DNA of 64,000 bases from DATBAT01 sp963824805 (GTDB lineage: Bacteria; Acidobacteriota; Terriglobia; Terriglobales; Acidobacteriaceae). The notes beneath the pieces were generated by a model. The model did not search any database and was not told the origin of the DNA. It saw only the letters and a list, made by a program, of their open reading frames with translations. The translations under genes were made by a program, and so were the position numbers. The stretch covers positions 4,121 to 68,120 of the forward strand of contig CAWGQZ010000011.1 in NCBI GenBank assembly GCA_963824805.1, in the 5' to 3' direction. Positions 54,311-62,770 of the stretch are shown here, piece after piece; the stretch's first letter is position 1; every line of letters starts with the position of its first letter.

Positions 54311-55594
54311 ATGGCGACGAACAAAAACAATAAGCCCAAGTCTTCGTCCAATGGCAACCATGCTCAACGGGCTGCCGCGCCGGTTAACCCTCAGCAGCGC
54401 ACCTTCTCGATCCCCGATACGCGCCTGGAAAAGCCGGCATTCAAGGTCGCGCAAAGCCGCGACCACGAAACCGTTCGCTACGAAATCATCGGGGATCTGA
54501 ACACACCCGCTCCACCTATCCGCGAGTCGAAATACTTGAGCAAGCAGCAGTCGATCGAGATTTACCGCTTCATGCTCATGAACCGCAAGATGGAGACGGC
54601 GCTAGAAAATCTCTACAAACAGGGGAAGGTTGTGGGCGGCGTTTATTTCGGCTTGGGACAAGAAGCCTGCTCCTGCGCCTCCGCCTATGCGTTGGGTAAA
54701 GACGACTGGTTCGCTCCCATGATTCGCAACCAGGGGTCGCTCCTGGTCCGCGGCTTCAAAGCCCGCGACACCATGATGCAGTACATGGCGAAAGCCGATT
54801 CCCCGACCAAGGGGCGCGACGGCACCTCGCACTTCGGCGACATCTACGAACGCAACATGGTTTCGCCCATTTCGATGTTGGGAGATCTGATCCCCGTCAT
54901 GGCGGGAGTGGCCTTAGGCGCGCGCATGCAGGGACGCAACGTTGCCGTCATGACCTATATCGGAGACGGGGGCCAATCCACCGGCGTGACCTACGAAGGC
55001 ATCAACTTTGCCGCCGTACAAAATCTCGGCTTAGTGCTGTTCGTGGAAAGCAATCTCTGGGCGTACTCCACCCCGTCGGAGATGCAATACAAAGTCAAAG
55101 ACCTTGCCGAGCGCGCCATCGGGTATGGCATTCCCGGCGTGATCGTCGATGGCACCGATGCTTGCCAGGTCTATGACGCCGCTCGCGACGGGGTAGAACG
55201 CGCCCGCCGCGGCGAAGGCCCTACATTAATTGAAGCCAAAATGATGCGCATGAAGGGACACGCCATCCACGATGGCGCCGACTATGTCCCGAAGGCTATG
55301 CTCGAGTACTGGAAACGGCGCGACCCCCTCAGCCGCTTTGAAAATTATCTGGTCAACACCAAGAAGTGGCTGACGCCGAATGAGAACAAAGCGCTGATTG
55401 CAGGAGTAGAAAAAGAAATCGAAGCCGAGCGCGAGATCGCGGTTAATTCCCCGATGCCTAAACCGGAGTCAGCGCTGGGTGGTGTCTATTGTGAACACGG
55501 CTGCCACGAAATCAAGCCCAAGTACGCCGTGCCCAAGGTAAGAGCAGGGAAGGGCGCGATCAAAGAGAGTGAAGCGGCGCTGCACTTCAAGTAG
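54311..55594 (+). CDS. Thiamine diphosphate-dependent 2-oxo acid dehydrogenase, E1 alpha subunit
   Basis: A 427-aa E1 alpha subunit of the pyruvate, branched-chain or acetoin dehydrogenase group. After a disordered basic N terminus, the core includes YRFMLMNRKMETALENLY, GQEACSCASAYAL and the ThDP motif GDGGQSTGVTYEGINFAAVQN. The phosphorylation-loop-like region MRMKGHAIHDGADYVP is also present. A GTG at 54302 is an alternative start. No E1 beta, E2 or E3 gene follows, so its partner is elsewhere; the exact substrate cannot be fixed. The 150 bases before it show no clear ribosome site. Confidence 0.85.
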   Translation: MATNKNNKPKSSSNGNHAQRAAAPVNPQQRTFSIPDTRLEKPAFKVAQSRDHETVRYEIIGDLNTPAPPIRESKYLSKQQSIEIYRFMLMNRKMETALENLYKQGKVVGGVYFGLGQEACSCASAYALGKDDWFAPMIRNQGSLLVRGFKARDTMMQYMAKADSPTKGRDGTSHFGDIYERNMVSPISMLGDLIPVMAGVALGARMQGRNVAVMTYIGDGGQSTGVTYEGINFAAVQNLGLVLFVESNLWAYSTPSEMQYKVKDLAERAIGYGIPGVIVDGTDACQVYDAARDGVERARRGEGPTLIEAKMMRMKGHAIHDGADYVPKAMLEYWKRRDPLSRFENYLVNTKKWLTPNENKALIAGVEKEIEAEREIAVNSPMPKPESALGGVYCEHGCHEIKPKYAVPKVRAGKGAIKESEAALHFK

Positions 55595-55600
55595 CGCATT

Positions 55601-55667
55601 ACCACGAGACTCGAAGACGCGGAGAAAAGCAATAAAGATTGACTCTGTATCTGTGTGACTCCGTGGT
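55601..55667. repeat. Imperfect inverted repeat between E1 alpha and the permease gene
   Basis: Arms at 55601-55624 and 55643-55667 begin and end with ACCACG/CGTGGT and pair imperfectly over about 24 bases around an A-rich loop. This looks like a dispersed intergenic palindrome that may also act as a transcription stop. Confidence 0.45.
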
Positions 55668-55747
55668 TAATGCCTGGCCGTATACCAGCTCGATCCTTTC
55701 CAGAAAACTAACCTCGGCGCTCACAAAAACCATGTCAGAATCTCGCC

Positions 55748-58216
55748 ATGTTTTCCAGCGTGGTGCAAGATCTGATCTATGCCGTCCGCCAACTTGGCCG
55801 CAACCGCGGTTTCGCCGCCACCGTGGTCCTGACGCTGGCCCTCGGCATCGGCGCCACCACCGCCATTTTCAGCCTGGTTGACGGAATCTTGCTCCGGCCT
55901 TTGCCGTACCCCCAGGCTGAAAATCTGGTCGCGATCAACACTCTGAACTTTCCACAGGGAGTCACTGATCCTGCCGCGGCAGAAACCAACGGCGACTCTT
56001 ACCCGAATTATTTTGATTGGCAGCGGCAGGCGCGAAGCTTCGAATCTCTGGCTGCGTGCAATTGGATAAACCGTCTTTACTCCAAAATGGATGGCTCCAG
56101 CGCTCGGGTGCTGCCGGGGGGCCGCGTTTCCGCCAATTTATTCCCCACACTTCGGGTCATGCCTGCGCTGGGCCGCAACTTCCTCCCCGAGGAGGAATTG
56201 CCTGGACATCGAGTGGTAATTCTTAGCCACGAACTCTGGGTGTCGGATTTCGCGTCTTCGCCAAATGCAATCGGCCAGTTAGTCAAGATCAGCGACGAGC
56301 CGTTGACCATCGTGGGAGTGATGCCTGCCGGCTTTCACTACCCTCTGGACGAACCGGCTCTTTTCTGGGCATCGAATGCGATCGAGAGGGAAGGCCAGTT
56401 CCCGTTCACCGCGAAGCGAAATGACGATCTTTTATCTGTGGTGGGCCGACTAAAGCCGCGGGTGACGCTCGAACAGGCGGATGCCGAGCTGAACACCATT
56501 CAGCGAGGCTTGGCGCAAGAATACTCGGAGATTCGCCAACAGCTTGGGGTCGCGGTTAATCCTTTGCTGGAGGCGACGGTCGAAGGTTCCCGAAAGCCGC
56601 TCCTGATCCTGTTGGCGGCAGTAGGAGTGGTATTGCTCATCGGGAGCGCAAACGTCGCGGGATTGCTGCTGGCCCGATCCAGTAGCCGCAAGGGAGAGTT
56701 GGCTTTGCGAACCGCGCTAGGAGCGACACGAGTGCGGGTGGTGCGCCAGCTGCTTGTGGAGTCTTTGATTTTGGCGGTACTAGGGGGGATGGGAGGTATC
56801 ATGGCCGCAGCCATCCTGCTACGCAGTTGCGTGCAATTTCTTCCCCACAATCTGCCACGCACCTTCGCCATCGAAATGGATGGGCGCGTGATGGCCTTCG
56901 CCATCCTGCTTTCGGGGCTGACCACTTTGGTTTTCGGCCTGGTGCCCGCGCTACGGATGTCACGGCTCGACCCCATCGAGTCCCTGCGGGACGGAGGACC
57001 CAACGCGACTGCCGGGCGCCACCGCAATCGCCTTCACCACACCCTGGTGGTCGGCGAGATAGCTCTGGGTTTTACTTTACTCGTGGGCTCTGGACTACTC
57101 CTTCACAGCCTGGTGAAGATGTTAGCGATAGACCCCGGCTTTGATATGAAGCGCACCGTTCTGTTCGACGTGGCGCTGACCAACAAACGGTTTACCGGCA
57201 GCGAAAAGGTCCTCTTCATTGACAAGCTGCTTCCGCAACTGGCCGCGATTCCGGGAGTAGAAATGGTCAGCGCCGGCCACCCCTTGCCGATTCGCTGGGC
57301 ATATTCGAACTGGACGGAGATGAAGATTGCGGGGCAGGTAAATTCGCCGGATAGTCTGCCCGCAGCGGTGGGTGCGGTAATAGAACCCGGCTACTTCGCG
57401 ACCCTTTCCATCCCGTTGTTGCGAGGTCGGACCTTTACTGCGCATGACAATAATGCAAAATCCGCACCGGTGGCCATCATCAGCCGCGCTTTCGCTACCA
57501 AATATTTTCCCGGCTCGGACCCGATCGGTCACTACTTCACGCCAACATTTCCCGACACCAATGAACCGGTTCTGGGACGGCAGATCGTTGGCATAGTCGG
57601 AGATACGCGCAACGACGACAACTTTGAACCTTATCTCCCGGAGTTCTATCTGCCCTATGCCCAGAACCCCAGCCATCAGCGGACAATGATCGTCATGAAA
57701 GTCAAGGGTGATCCCTTCAGCTACGAAGAAACGGCACGGAAAATTGTGGCGGCAATGGACCAAGGTGCGCCGCTGTTCGGCTATCGAACTTTCTCCTCCG
57801 AACTCTTGAACGCAAACGGTCAGCCTCGGTTTGAGGCCTGGGTGGTTTCTGTCTTTGCGGGAATGGCGTTGTTTCTCTCCGCCATTGGCCTCTATGCGGT
57901 ACTGTCTTTCATCGTCGCCGAAAGAGGACGCGAACTCGGTGTTCGAATGGCCTTGGGAGCCTCGCGCTCTGATGTCTTGCGCTTGATCCTGAAGCGTGGC
58001 TCGATTCTCGCCGGCATGGGAATATTGTGCGGAGCAGTGGCGTCGTTTTTTGCCAGCCGGCTGCTGCAGGAACTTTTATTCAAAGTCACTGTCCTCGATC
58101 AGTGGGTCTTCCTCGCCGTTACCCCCATGCTCTTTACTGTCTCGATGGCCGCCTCCTTGATTCCGGCTCTGCGCGCAGCCAGTCTTGATCCGATGAGAAC
58201 TCTACGCGAACCATAG
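55748..58216 (+). CDS. Duplicated orphan ABC permease (ADOP type, MacB/FtsX domains)
   Basis: An 822-aa membrane protein with two MacB_PCD-FtsX modules. The first helix region is GFAATVVLTLALGIGATTAIFSLVDG, with the periplasmic domain near residues 50-250. The first FtsX block is around 285-400 (ARSSSRKGELALRTALGATR), followed by the second periplasmic domain and a second FtsX block from about 700 (LYAVLSFIVAERGRELG, RMALGASRSDVLRLIL). It ends ASLDPMRTLREP, typical of ADOP permeases. No ATPase gene is adjacent. Such orphan permeases are expanded in Acidobacteriota. The cargo is unknown. Confidence 0.87.
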   Translation: MFSSVVQDLIYAVRQLGRNRGFAATVVLTLALGIGATTAIFSLVDGILLRPLPYPQAENLVAINTLNFPQGVTDPAAAETNGDSYPNYFDWQRQARSFESLAACNWINRLYSKMDGSSARVLPGGRVSANLFPTLRVMPALGRNFLPEEELPGHRVVILSHELWVSDFASSPNAIGQLVKISDEPLTIVGVMPAGFHYPLDEPALFWASNAIEREGQFPFTAKRNDDLLSVVGRLKPRVTLEQADAELNTIQRGLAQEYSEIRQQLGVAVNPLLEATVEGSRKPLLILLAAVGVVLLIGSANVAGLLLARSSSRKGELALRTALGATRVRVVRQLLVESLILAVLGGMGGIMAAAILLRSCVQFLPHNLPRTFAIEMDGRVMAFAILLSGLTTLVFGLVPALRMSRLDPIESLRDGGPNATAGRHRNRLHHTLVVGEIALGFTLLVGSGLLLHSLVKMLAIDPGFDMKRTVLFDVALTNKRFTGSEKVLFIDKLLPQLAAIPGVEMVSAGHPLPIRWAYSNWTEMKIAGQVNSPDSLPAAVGAVIEPGYFATLSIPLLRGRTFTAHDNNAKSAPVAIISRAFATKYFPGSDPIGHYFTPTFPDTNEPVLGRQIVGIVGDTRNDDNFEPYLPEFYLPYAQNPSHQRTMIVMKVKGDPFSYEETARKIVAAMDQGAPLFGYRTFSSELLNANGQPRFEAWVVSVFAGMALFLSAIGLYAVLSFIVAERGRELGVRMALGASRSDVLRLILKRGSILAGMGILCGAVASFFASRLLQELLFKVTVLDQWVFLAVTPMLFTVSMAASLIPALRAASLDPMRTLREP

Positions 58217-58327
58217 TGAAACTTAGGTGCGAATGATCCCAACTTCCCGGCGCTATGGAACACCTTCTTATTGCCAAGCTTTAACCCGGTCACTACAATC
58301 TCGTTTCCTGTTTTGAGGAGACTCCCG

Positions 58328-59610
58328 ATGTTGCGATGCCTTCTCGCAGTAATGGTTTTTCCAGGCTTTGTTTGGCTGGCCGCCGCCCAATCCGCGCCGC
58401 CCAACCATAACGAAATCCTGATCAAGAATGCCGTTGTGATGACCGTCACCCACGGCAATATTGCGGGCGGCAGTGTTTACATAAAGGACGGAAAGATTGT
58501 GGCGGTCGGCAAGGACGTCGCCTCGCCTGCAAGCGCCACGGTTATCGATGCGGGTGGAAGATATCTGACACCGGGAATCATTGACTCGCACTCCCACATC
58601 GCGCTCGATGATGACGTGAATGAAGCCACCAGCCCGATCACGCCGCAGATGATGATGATCGACGCCTTCGATTACCAGGACAAGGCCGTTTACCGAGCCC
58701 TGGCTGGAGGCGTCACCACGTCGATGCTATTGCACGGCTCCGCCAACATGATTGGCGGCCAGGCCATCGTCATCAAGCACAAATACGGAGCCGGTCGCGA
58801 CGCCATGCTCTTCCCCGGCGCTCCCCGCTCCATAAAATTTGCCAGCGGCGAAAATCCAAAACGCGTTTACGGCGGGAAGGACCAGCTTCCCTCTACCCGC
58901 ATGGGCAACTTCGCGGTCCAGCGGCAAGCACTTACCGAAGCCCAGGATTACATGCACGAATGGGATGCCTACGATGCCAAAGTAAAAGCCGGGGACAAAG
59001 AGGCGAAGTCCCCTAAGCGCGATTTGAAACTGGAAGCTTTGGCCGACGTGTTGCGAGGCAAGCTGCTGGTACAGATTCACTGCTACCGTGCCGACGAATT
59101 CATCACCGAAATGGCCATGGCCAAAGAGTTTGGATACAAAGTTCACGCCTTCCATCACGCGTTGGAAGCCTACAAAGTCCCGGAAAAGCTCGCCGCGGAA
59201 GACGTGGGCATTGCCACCTTCGCCGACTGGTGGGGATACAAGAACGAAGCCTGGGATGCCATCCCATGGAACGCAGTTATCTCCATGCGTAAGGGTGTGA
59301 AGGTCGCGATCAAGAGCGACTCCGGTGATTTCGCCCGCCGCCTGAATCAGGAAGCGGCCAAGACGATGCGCTACGGCGGAGCCACGGAGGAAGAAGCTTT
59401 GAAGATGATTACTCTGAATGCAGCCTGGATCGTCGGCGTCGACGGCAAGGTCGGCTCCATCGACACCGGCAAAGACGCTGACCTCGTTATCTGGGACGGC
59501 TATCCGCTCTCCAGCTACGGCGTTCCTAACAGAGTTCTGATCGACGGCGATACATACTTCGATCGCTCCTGCCTGGTTATGGCATGCCGCACTATGAGGG
59601 AGCGCAATGA
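58328..59610 (+). CDS. Secreted amidohydrolase (imidazolonepropionase-like), one frameshift at the end
   Basis: About 427 aa if one missing base is restored. The start at 58328 is fixed by GAGGAG just upstream, and MLRCLLAVMVFPGFVWLAAAQ is a signal peptide. Metal and catalytic residues are complete: HxH in IDSHSHIAL (His88, His90), His251 in QIHCYRADE, His in KVHAFHHALE and Asp331 in IKSDSGD. After FDRS the frame slips. One base restored in the CC run at 59568-59569 gives LPGYGMPHYEGAQ and a stop overlapping the next ATG. It is paired with a related gene that has lost these residues. Confidence 0.85.
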
Positions 59611-60971
59611 AGAACACCGTCCTTGGCTATGGGTCGTTGGTCGCTGGCTTTGCTCTTCTGCTCAACTTTGCGCTTCCGGCAATTTCACAAACTCGCGCAG
59701 CAGGAAAAAAAGCCTCCCGCCAGGATTGCCCCGCCTGCCCGATCGCACTGAAAGGCGGGAAGCTTCTCACCATCACGCATGGCGCAATCGAAAAGGGAAC
59801 AATTGTGATCTCCGGCCGGAAAATAGCGGCCATTGGGCCTGACGCATCGGTAACCATCCCAAAAGATGCCCGCGTGATTGATGAGACCGGCATGACGATT
59901 TATCCCGGATTGATCGATTCCGAAACTAATCTTGGCCTGGTAGAAATCTCGGCGGAAGATTCCACCAAAGACACGGGGGAACCAAGCGATGAAATCGTGC
60001 CGCAACTTCATGTCTATGACGCGTTTCACGCGGAATCGGAACTCATTCCTGTTTCCCGCCTGAATGGAATCACTAACGCGATCGTTGCCCCCGACAACAC
60101 CGACACTCTGCCCGGCCAGGATGCCTTTATCCAACTCGACGGCGGCTCCGCCGACGACATGCTGCTCGTCCGAGACATGGCTTTGCCCCTGAACTTCACT
60201 GGCGACCAGCGGCGAAACCAGAGTTGGGAGAAACGGAAGTTTCCCTCCACTCGAATGGGAATGGCAGCGCAGATTCGGCAAGCGCTGTTGGATACCCAAC
60301 ATTACCGGGATGAATGGGCTGCGTATGAGAAGAAAAAAGCGAGTCCTTCCGCTGACCAGGACAAGGCGCCGACTCAGCCAAAGCGGGATCTGAAATTTGA
60401 GGCCCTGCTTCCTTATCTCGAGGGCAAAAAAACCATCGTGCTGGCAGCCGAGCAGGCCAGCGATCTTGAAGCGGCGGTCAACCTGGCCCGCGAGTATAAC
60501 TTGAAGTTCGTTCTGAACCACATCAGTCATTCCCAACCGGTGCTCGATTACGTCGCCAGCCTGAAAGTTCCGGTCATCGTGGGTCCTATTTATGAAGAGC
60601 CCAAACCCGATGAGCGCTATGACGCCGTCTACAGCCTTCCGGCACAACTCTACAAACGGGGAGTGCAGATTGCTTTCGCTTCCTACAGCGCTCACGACGT
60701 TCGCAACTTGCCTTATCAGGCCGGTTTCGCCACTGCGTTTGGACTGCCTTACGAGGAAGCGCTGAAGGCGATTACGCTCAACCCGGCGCAAATCTGGGGT
60801 GTAGCTGACAGGCTTGGATCACTCGACATCGGTAAGGATGCCAACATCGTGGTCGCAAATGGCGACCCGCTTGATTTAAAGACCGACGTAAAGCAAGTAT
60901 TTATCCAAGGACGGGAAGTTCCGATGAGCAGCCGCCAAACCCGGCTCCGAGATCAATACTCTGCCCGATAG
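59607..60971 (+). CDS. Secreted amidohydrolase-fold protein lacking metal ligands (pseudoenzyme)
   Basis: A 454-aa paralogue of the preceding protein, with signal peptide MKNTVLGYGSLVAGFALLLN followed by a short hydrophobic run. It shares the family landmarks (KFPSTRMGMAAQ, QPKRDLKFEALLPYL, GSLDIGKDANIVV). However, the HxH position reads LIDSETNLG (Glu106-Thr-Asn), the next His segment reads VLAAEQASD, and the Asp region reads AFASYSAHD. All main metal ligands therefore appear lost. Its ATG overlaps the upstream stop (ATGA), so the two are made together. A structural or regulatory partner role is inferred. Confidence 0.8.
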   Translation: MKNTVLGYGSLVAGFALLLNFALPAISQTRAAGKKASRQDCPACPIALKGGKLLTITHGAIEKGTIVISGRKIAAIGPDASVTIPKDARVIDETGMTIYPGLIDSETNLGLVEISAEDSTKDTGEPSDEIVPQLHVYDAFHAESELIPVSRLNGITNAIVAPDNTDTLPGQDAFIQLDGGSADDMLLVRDMALPLNFTGDQRRNQSWEKRKFPSTRMGMAAQIRQALLDTQHYRDEWAAYEKKKASPSADQDKAPTQPKRDLKFEALLPYLEGKKTIVLAAEQASDLEAAVNLAREYNLKFVLNHISHSQPVLDYVASLKVPVIVGPIYEEPKPDERYDAVYSLPAQLYKRGVQIAFASYSAHDVRNLPYQAGFATAFGLPYEEALKAITLNPAQIWGVADRLGSLDIGKDANIVVANGDPLDLKTDVKQVFIQGREVPMSSRQTRLRDQYSAR

Positions 60972-61208
60972 ATTTAACCTCTGAAAAGAGCAATTTTTTT
61001 CACAATTAGGGTATAAACGCCCATTGGTGAACAACCTAGCACAAGTCTAGAACCATCCAAGCGCCCAGAATTAGTGCAAATTCGAGAGCAGTGGTATCTA
61101 CCTATCGCCTTGCTGAGTGACGCCTCGCGCCCGCGTCACAGCGTGCGTTAGAAGGGCTCCTACCCAGGGGAAGCCCATTTTGGCCCGTTCCGTTTTAGGA
61201 CAAGATAA
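60972..61208. other. Intergenic region before the sulfotransferase gene
   Basis: It contains a short hairpin (CTCT-GAAA-AGAG, 60979-60990) followed by a T7 run at 60994-61000, a weak terminator candidate for the amidohydrolase pair. A TATAAA at about 61012 could be a -10 box. A GGGCT/AGCCC hairpin lies at 61154-61176. No gene is seen. Confidence 0.4.
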
Positions 61209-62174
61209 GTGAGATCGGTGATGAAGATTTGGAAACGAGCAGGGGATTTTGGTGGCGTAGTAAAACAAATGGATCTGTTTGCTGGAATGGTTTCGAAGTC
61301 ACTGGCAGTACGGGCCCGCGTGCAACAAGAAGTTCGGCTTCCGTCGTTTTTTATAATCGGTCCGCCGCGCACAGGAACCAGTTGGCTCCACGAGGTAATC
61401 GGTAAACAGGCCCTGCTGCCTTGGCCTGCGAAAGAAACTCGCTTTTTCGATAGTCATTTTGAGCGCGGATTTTCCTGGTACCAGTCCCATTTTCCGAAAG
61501 GCCGAGCGGGTCAGCGCATGGGGGAAGTCGCGCCTACGTATTTCGCTTCGGCCGCCGCCCGTCAGCGCATCAGCCAGTACCTTCCGGGAGCAAAAACGGT
61601 TTGCGTATTCCGCAATCCTGTGGAGCGCTTGGTTTCTCTCTACCGTCTAAAGCGCGCATACGGAATGATTCCGTGGAATTTTGAGCAAGCCCTAAGCCAC
61701 GATCCGGAGCTATTGGAATCGAGCAAGTATGTAAGCCATTTGAAGGCCTGGCAGCAGGAACTTGGTGCGGAACAGGTCCAGCCGATGATTTACGATGATC
61801 TGCGCAGCCAGCCTCAAACTTTTCTTGACGCGGTGGCCGATTTCGTCGGCATCCCACGTCTTCTGCTGAGCGAGAACCAGATACGGTACATCCACTCCTC
61901 CGAATTTCTCACCCATCCGCGCGATTTTCGGCGTACCCGCCAGGCCAACCTCATGGCCGATTGGTTCAAGGCGCGGCAGCTTGATTCCTTTGTGAGCGCG
62001 GTAAAACGCACTCCGCTGGTAAAGCTGGTGCTTGGCGGTGGCGCCGCATTCGCTGAATTATCGCCGGAAACCACGCAAGCCCTGTATCAACGATTTCTTC
62101 CCGAAGTGGAGAAACTCGAAGATCTGCTCAACCGGGATCTCTCGGGTTGGAAGTGGACTTCGTCAGCTTCCTGA
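61209..62174 (+). CDS. Sulfotransferase family protein
   Basis: A 321-aa PAPS-dependent sulfotransferase. The 5'-phosphosulfate loop is FFIIGPPRTGTSWLHEVIG and the 3'-phosphate motif VFRNPVERLVSLYRLKRA. EVAPTYFASAAARQRI is also typical of the heparan sulfotransferase-like branch. It would sulfate a glycan or lipid. The GTG at 61209 is chosen because AGGA lies 8 bases upstream; an ATG at 61221 is possible. It stands between the amidohydrolase pair and the suf operon with no evident partner. Confidence 0.87.
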   Translation: MRSVMKIWKRAGDFGGVVKQMDLFAGMVSKSLAVRARVQQEVRLPSFFIIGPPRTGTSWLHEVIGKQALLPWPAKETRFFDSHFERGFSWYQSHFPKGRAGQRMGEVAPTYFASAAARQRISQYLPGAKTVCVFRNPVERLVSLYRLKRAYGMIPWNFEQALSHDPELLESSKYVSHLKAWQQELGAEQVQPMIYDDLRSQPQTFLDAVADFVGIPRLLLSENQIRYIHSSEFLTHPRDFRRTRQANLMADWFKARQLDSFVSAVKRTPLVKLVLGGGAAFAELSPETTQALYQRFLPEVEKLEDLLNRDLSGWKWTSSAS

Positions 62175-62240
62175 TCGTTGTTCCTGGATAACCCCGACCG
62201 CCCTTGCCCCGAGACAGCGCTTCGTCGTAGAATAAAAGGG

Positions 62241-62253
62241 TACTAACCCAGTC
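62241..62253 (+). promoter_or_regulatory. Possible Rrf2/IscR-like operator upstream of the suf operon
   Basis: The 13 bases TACTAACCCAGTC contain the dyad ACT...AGT and match 10 of 13 positions of the core of the IscR type 1 consensus (GACT-A-rich-AGTC). It lies about 35 bases before the regulator's ATG, where an autoregulatory site is expected. This is by eye only. Confidence 0.4.
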
Positions 62254-62287
62254 CTATTTCTGTCATGCGGGCGGCAAGTTCTTATTA

Positions 62288-62770
62288 ATGATTCGGTTAG
62301 GAAAATTAACGGATTACGGACTGGTGCTGGTGAGCCATATGGCGCGAGCTCCGAAGGCGACGCTTCATACCGCAAGGGACTTGGCGGAACAGTGCAAAGT
62401 CCCCGTGCCGACGGTAAGCAAGTTATTGAAGGTATTGCTTCAGAGTGGAGTACTCACGTCGCATCGTGGGGTGAAAGGCGGATATAGCTTAGCCCGCGAT
62501 CCCCAGCATATTTCCCTAGCCGAGATTATCGCGGCCCTGGAAGGGCCCCTGGCACTGACGCAATGCAGCACCGACACGGCGGGGCTTTGTGAGATCGAAT
62601 CTTCGTGCGCTATTCGCGAGAGCCAGAGAATCATTAACCAGGTAGTACGTGGCGCATTAGAGAACGTGTCGCTGTCAGATTTGATCCGGCCCATGCAACT
62701 GACGGCCATTCGCGATAAGGGCGGAAACATGGTACCGATGACGAGCATTATTCCCGGGAGAATGCAATGA
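62288..62770 (+). CDS. Rrf2-family iron-sulfur regulator of the suf operon
   Basis: A 160-aa winged-helix regulator. It starts MIRLGKLTDYGLVLVSHMA, with the recognition region VPTVSKLLKVLLQSGVLTSHRGVKGGY typical of Rrf2/IscR proteins. Three cysteines that could bind an Fe-S cluster lie in LTQCSTDTAGLCEIESSCAIRES. Its stop overlaps the sufB start (ATGA), so it is the first gene of the suf operon and probably senses Fe-S status to control it. The gene is of the SUF-associated rather than the isc-associated type by context. Confidence 0.9.
   Translation: MIRLGKLTDYGLVLVSHMARAPKATLHTARDLAEQCKVPVPTVSKLLKVLLQSGVLTSHRGVKGGYSLARDPQHISLAEIIAALEGPLALTQCSTDTAGLCEIESSCAIRESQRIINQVVRGALENVSLSDLIRPMQLTAIRDKGGNMVPMTSIIPGRMQ

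Noticed and set aside
59685..60791. 368-aa open frame on the minus strand
   Set aside because: It is antisense to the degenerate amidohydrolase, which has a signal peptide, operon overlap and family motifs.
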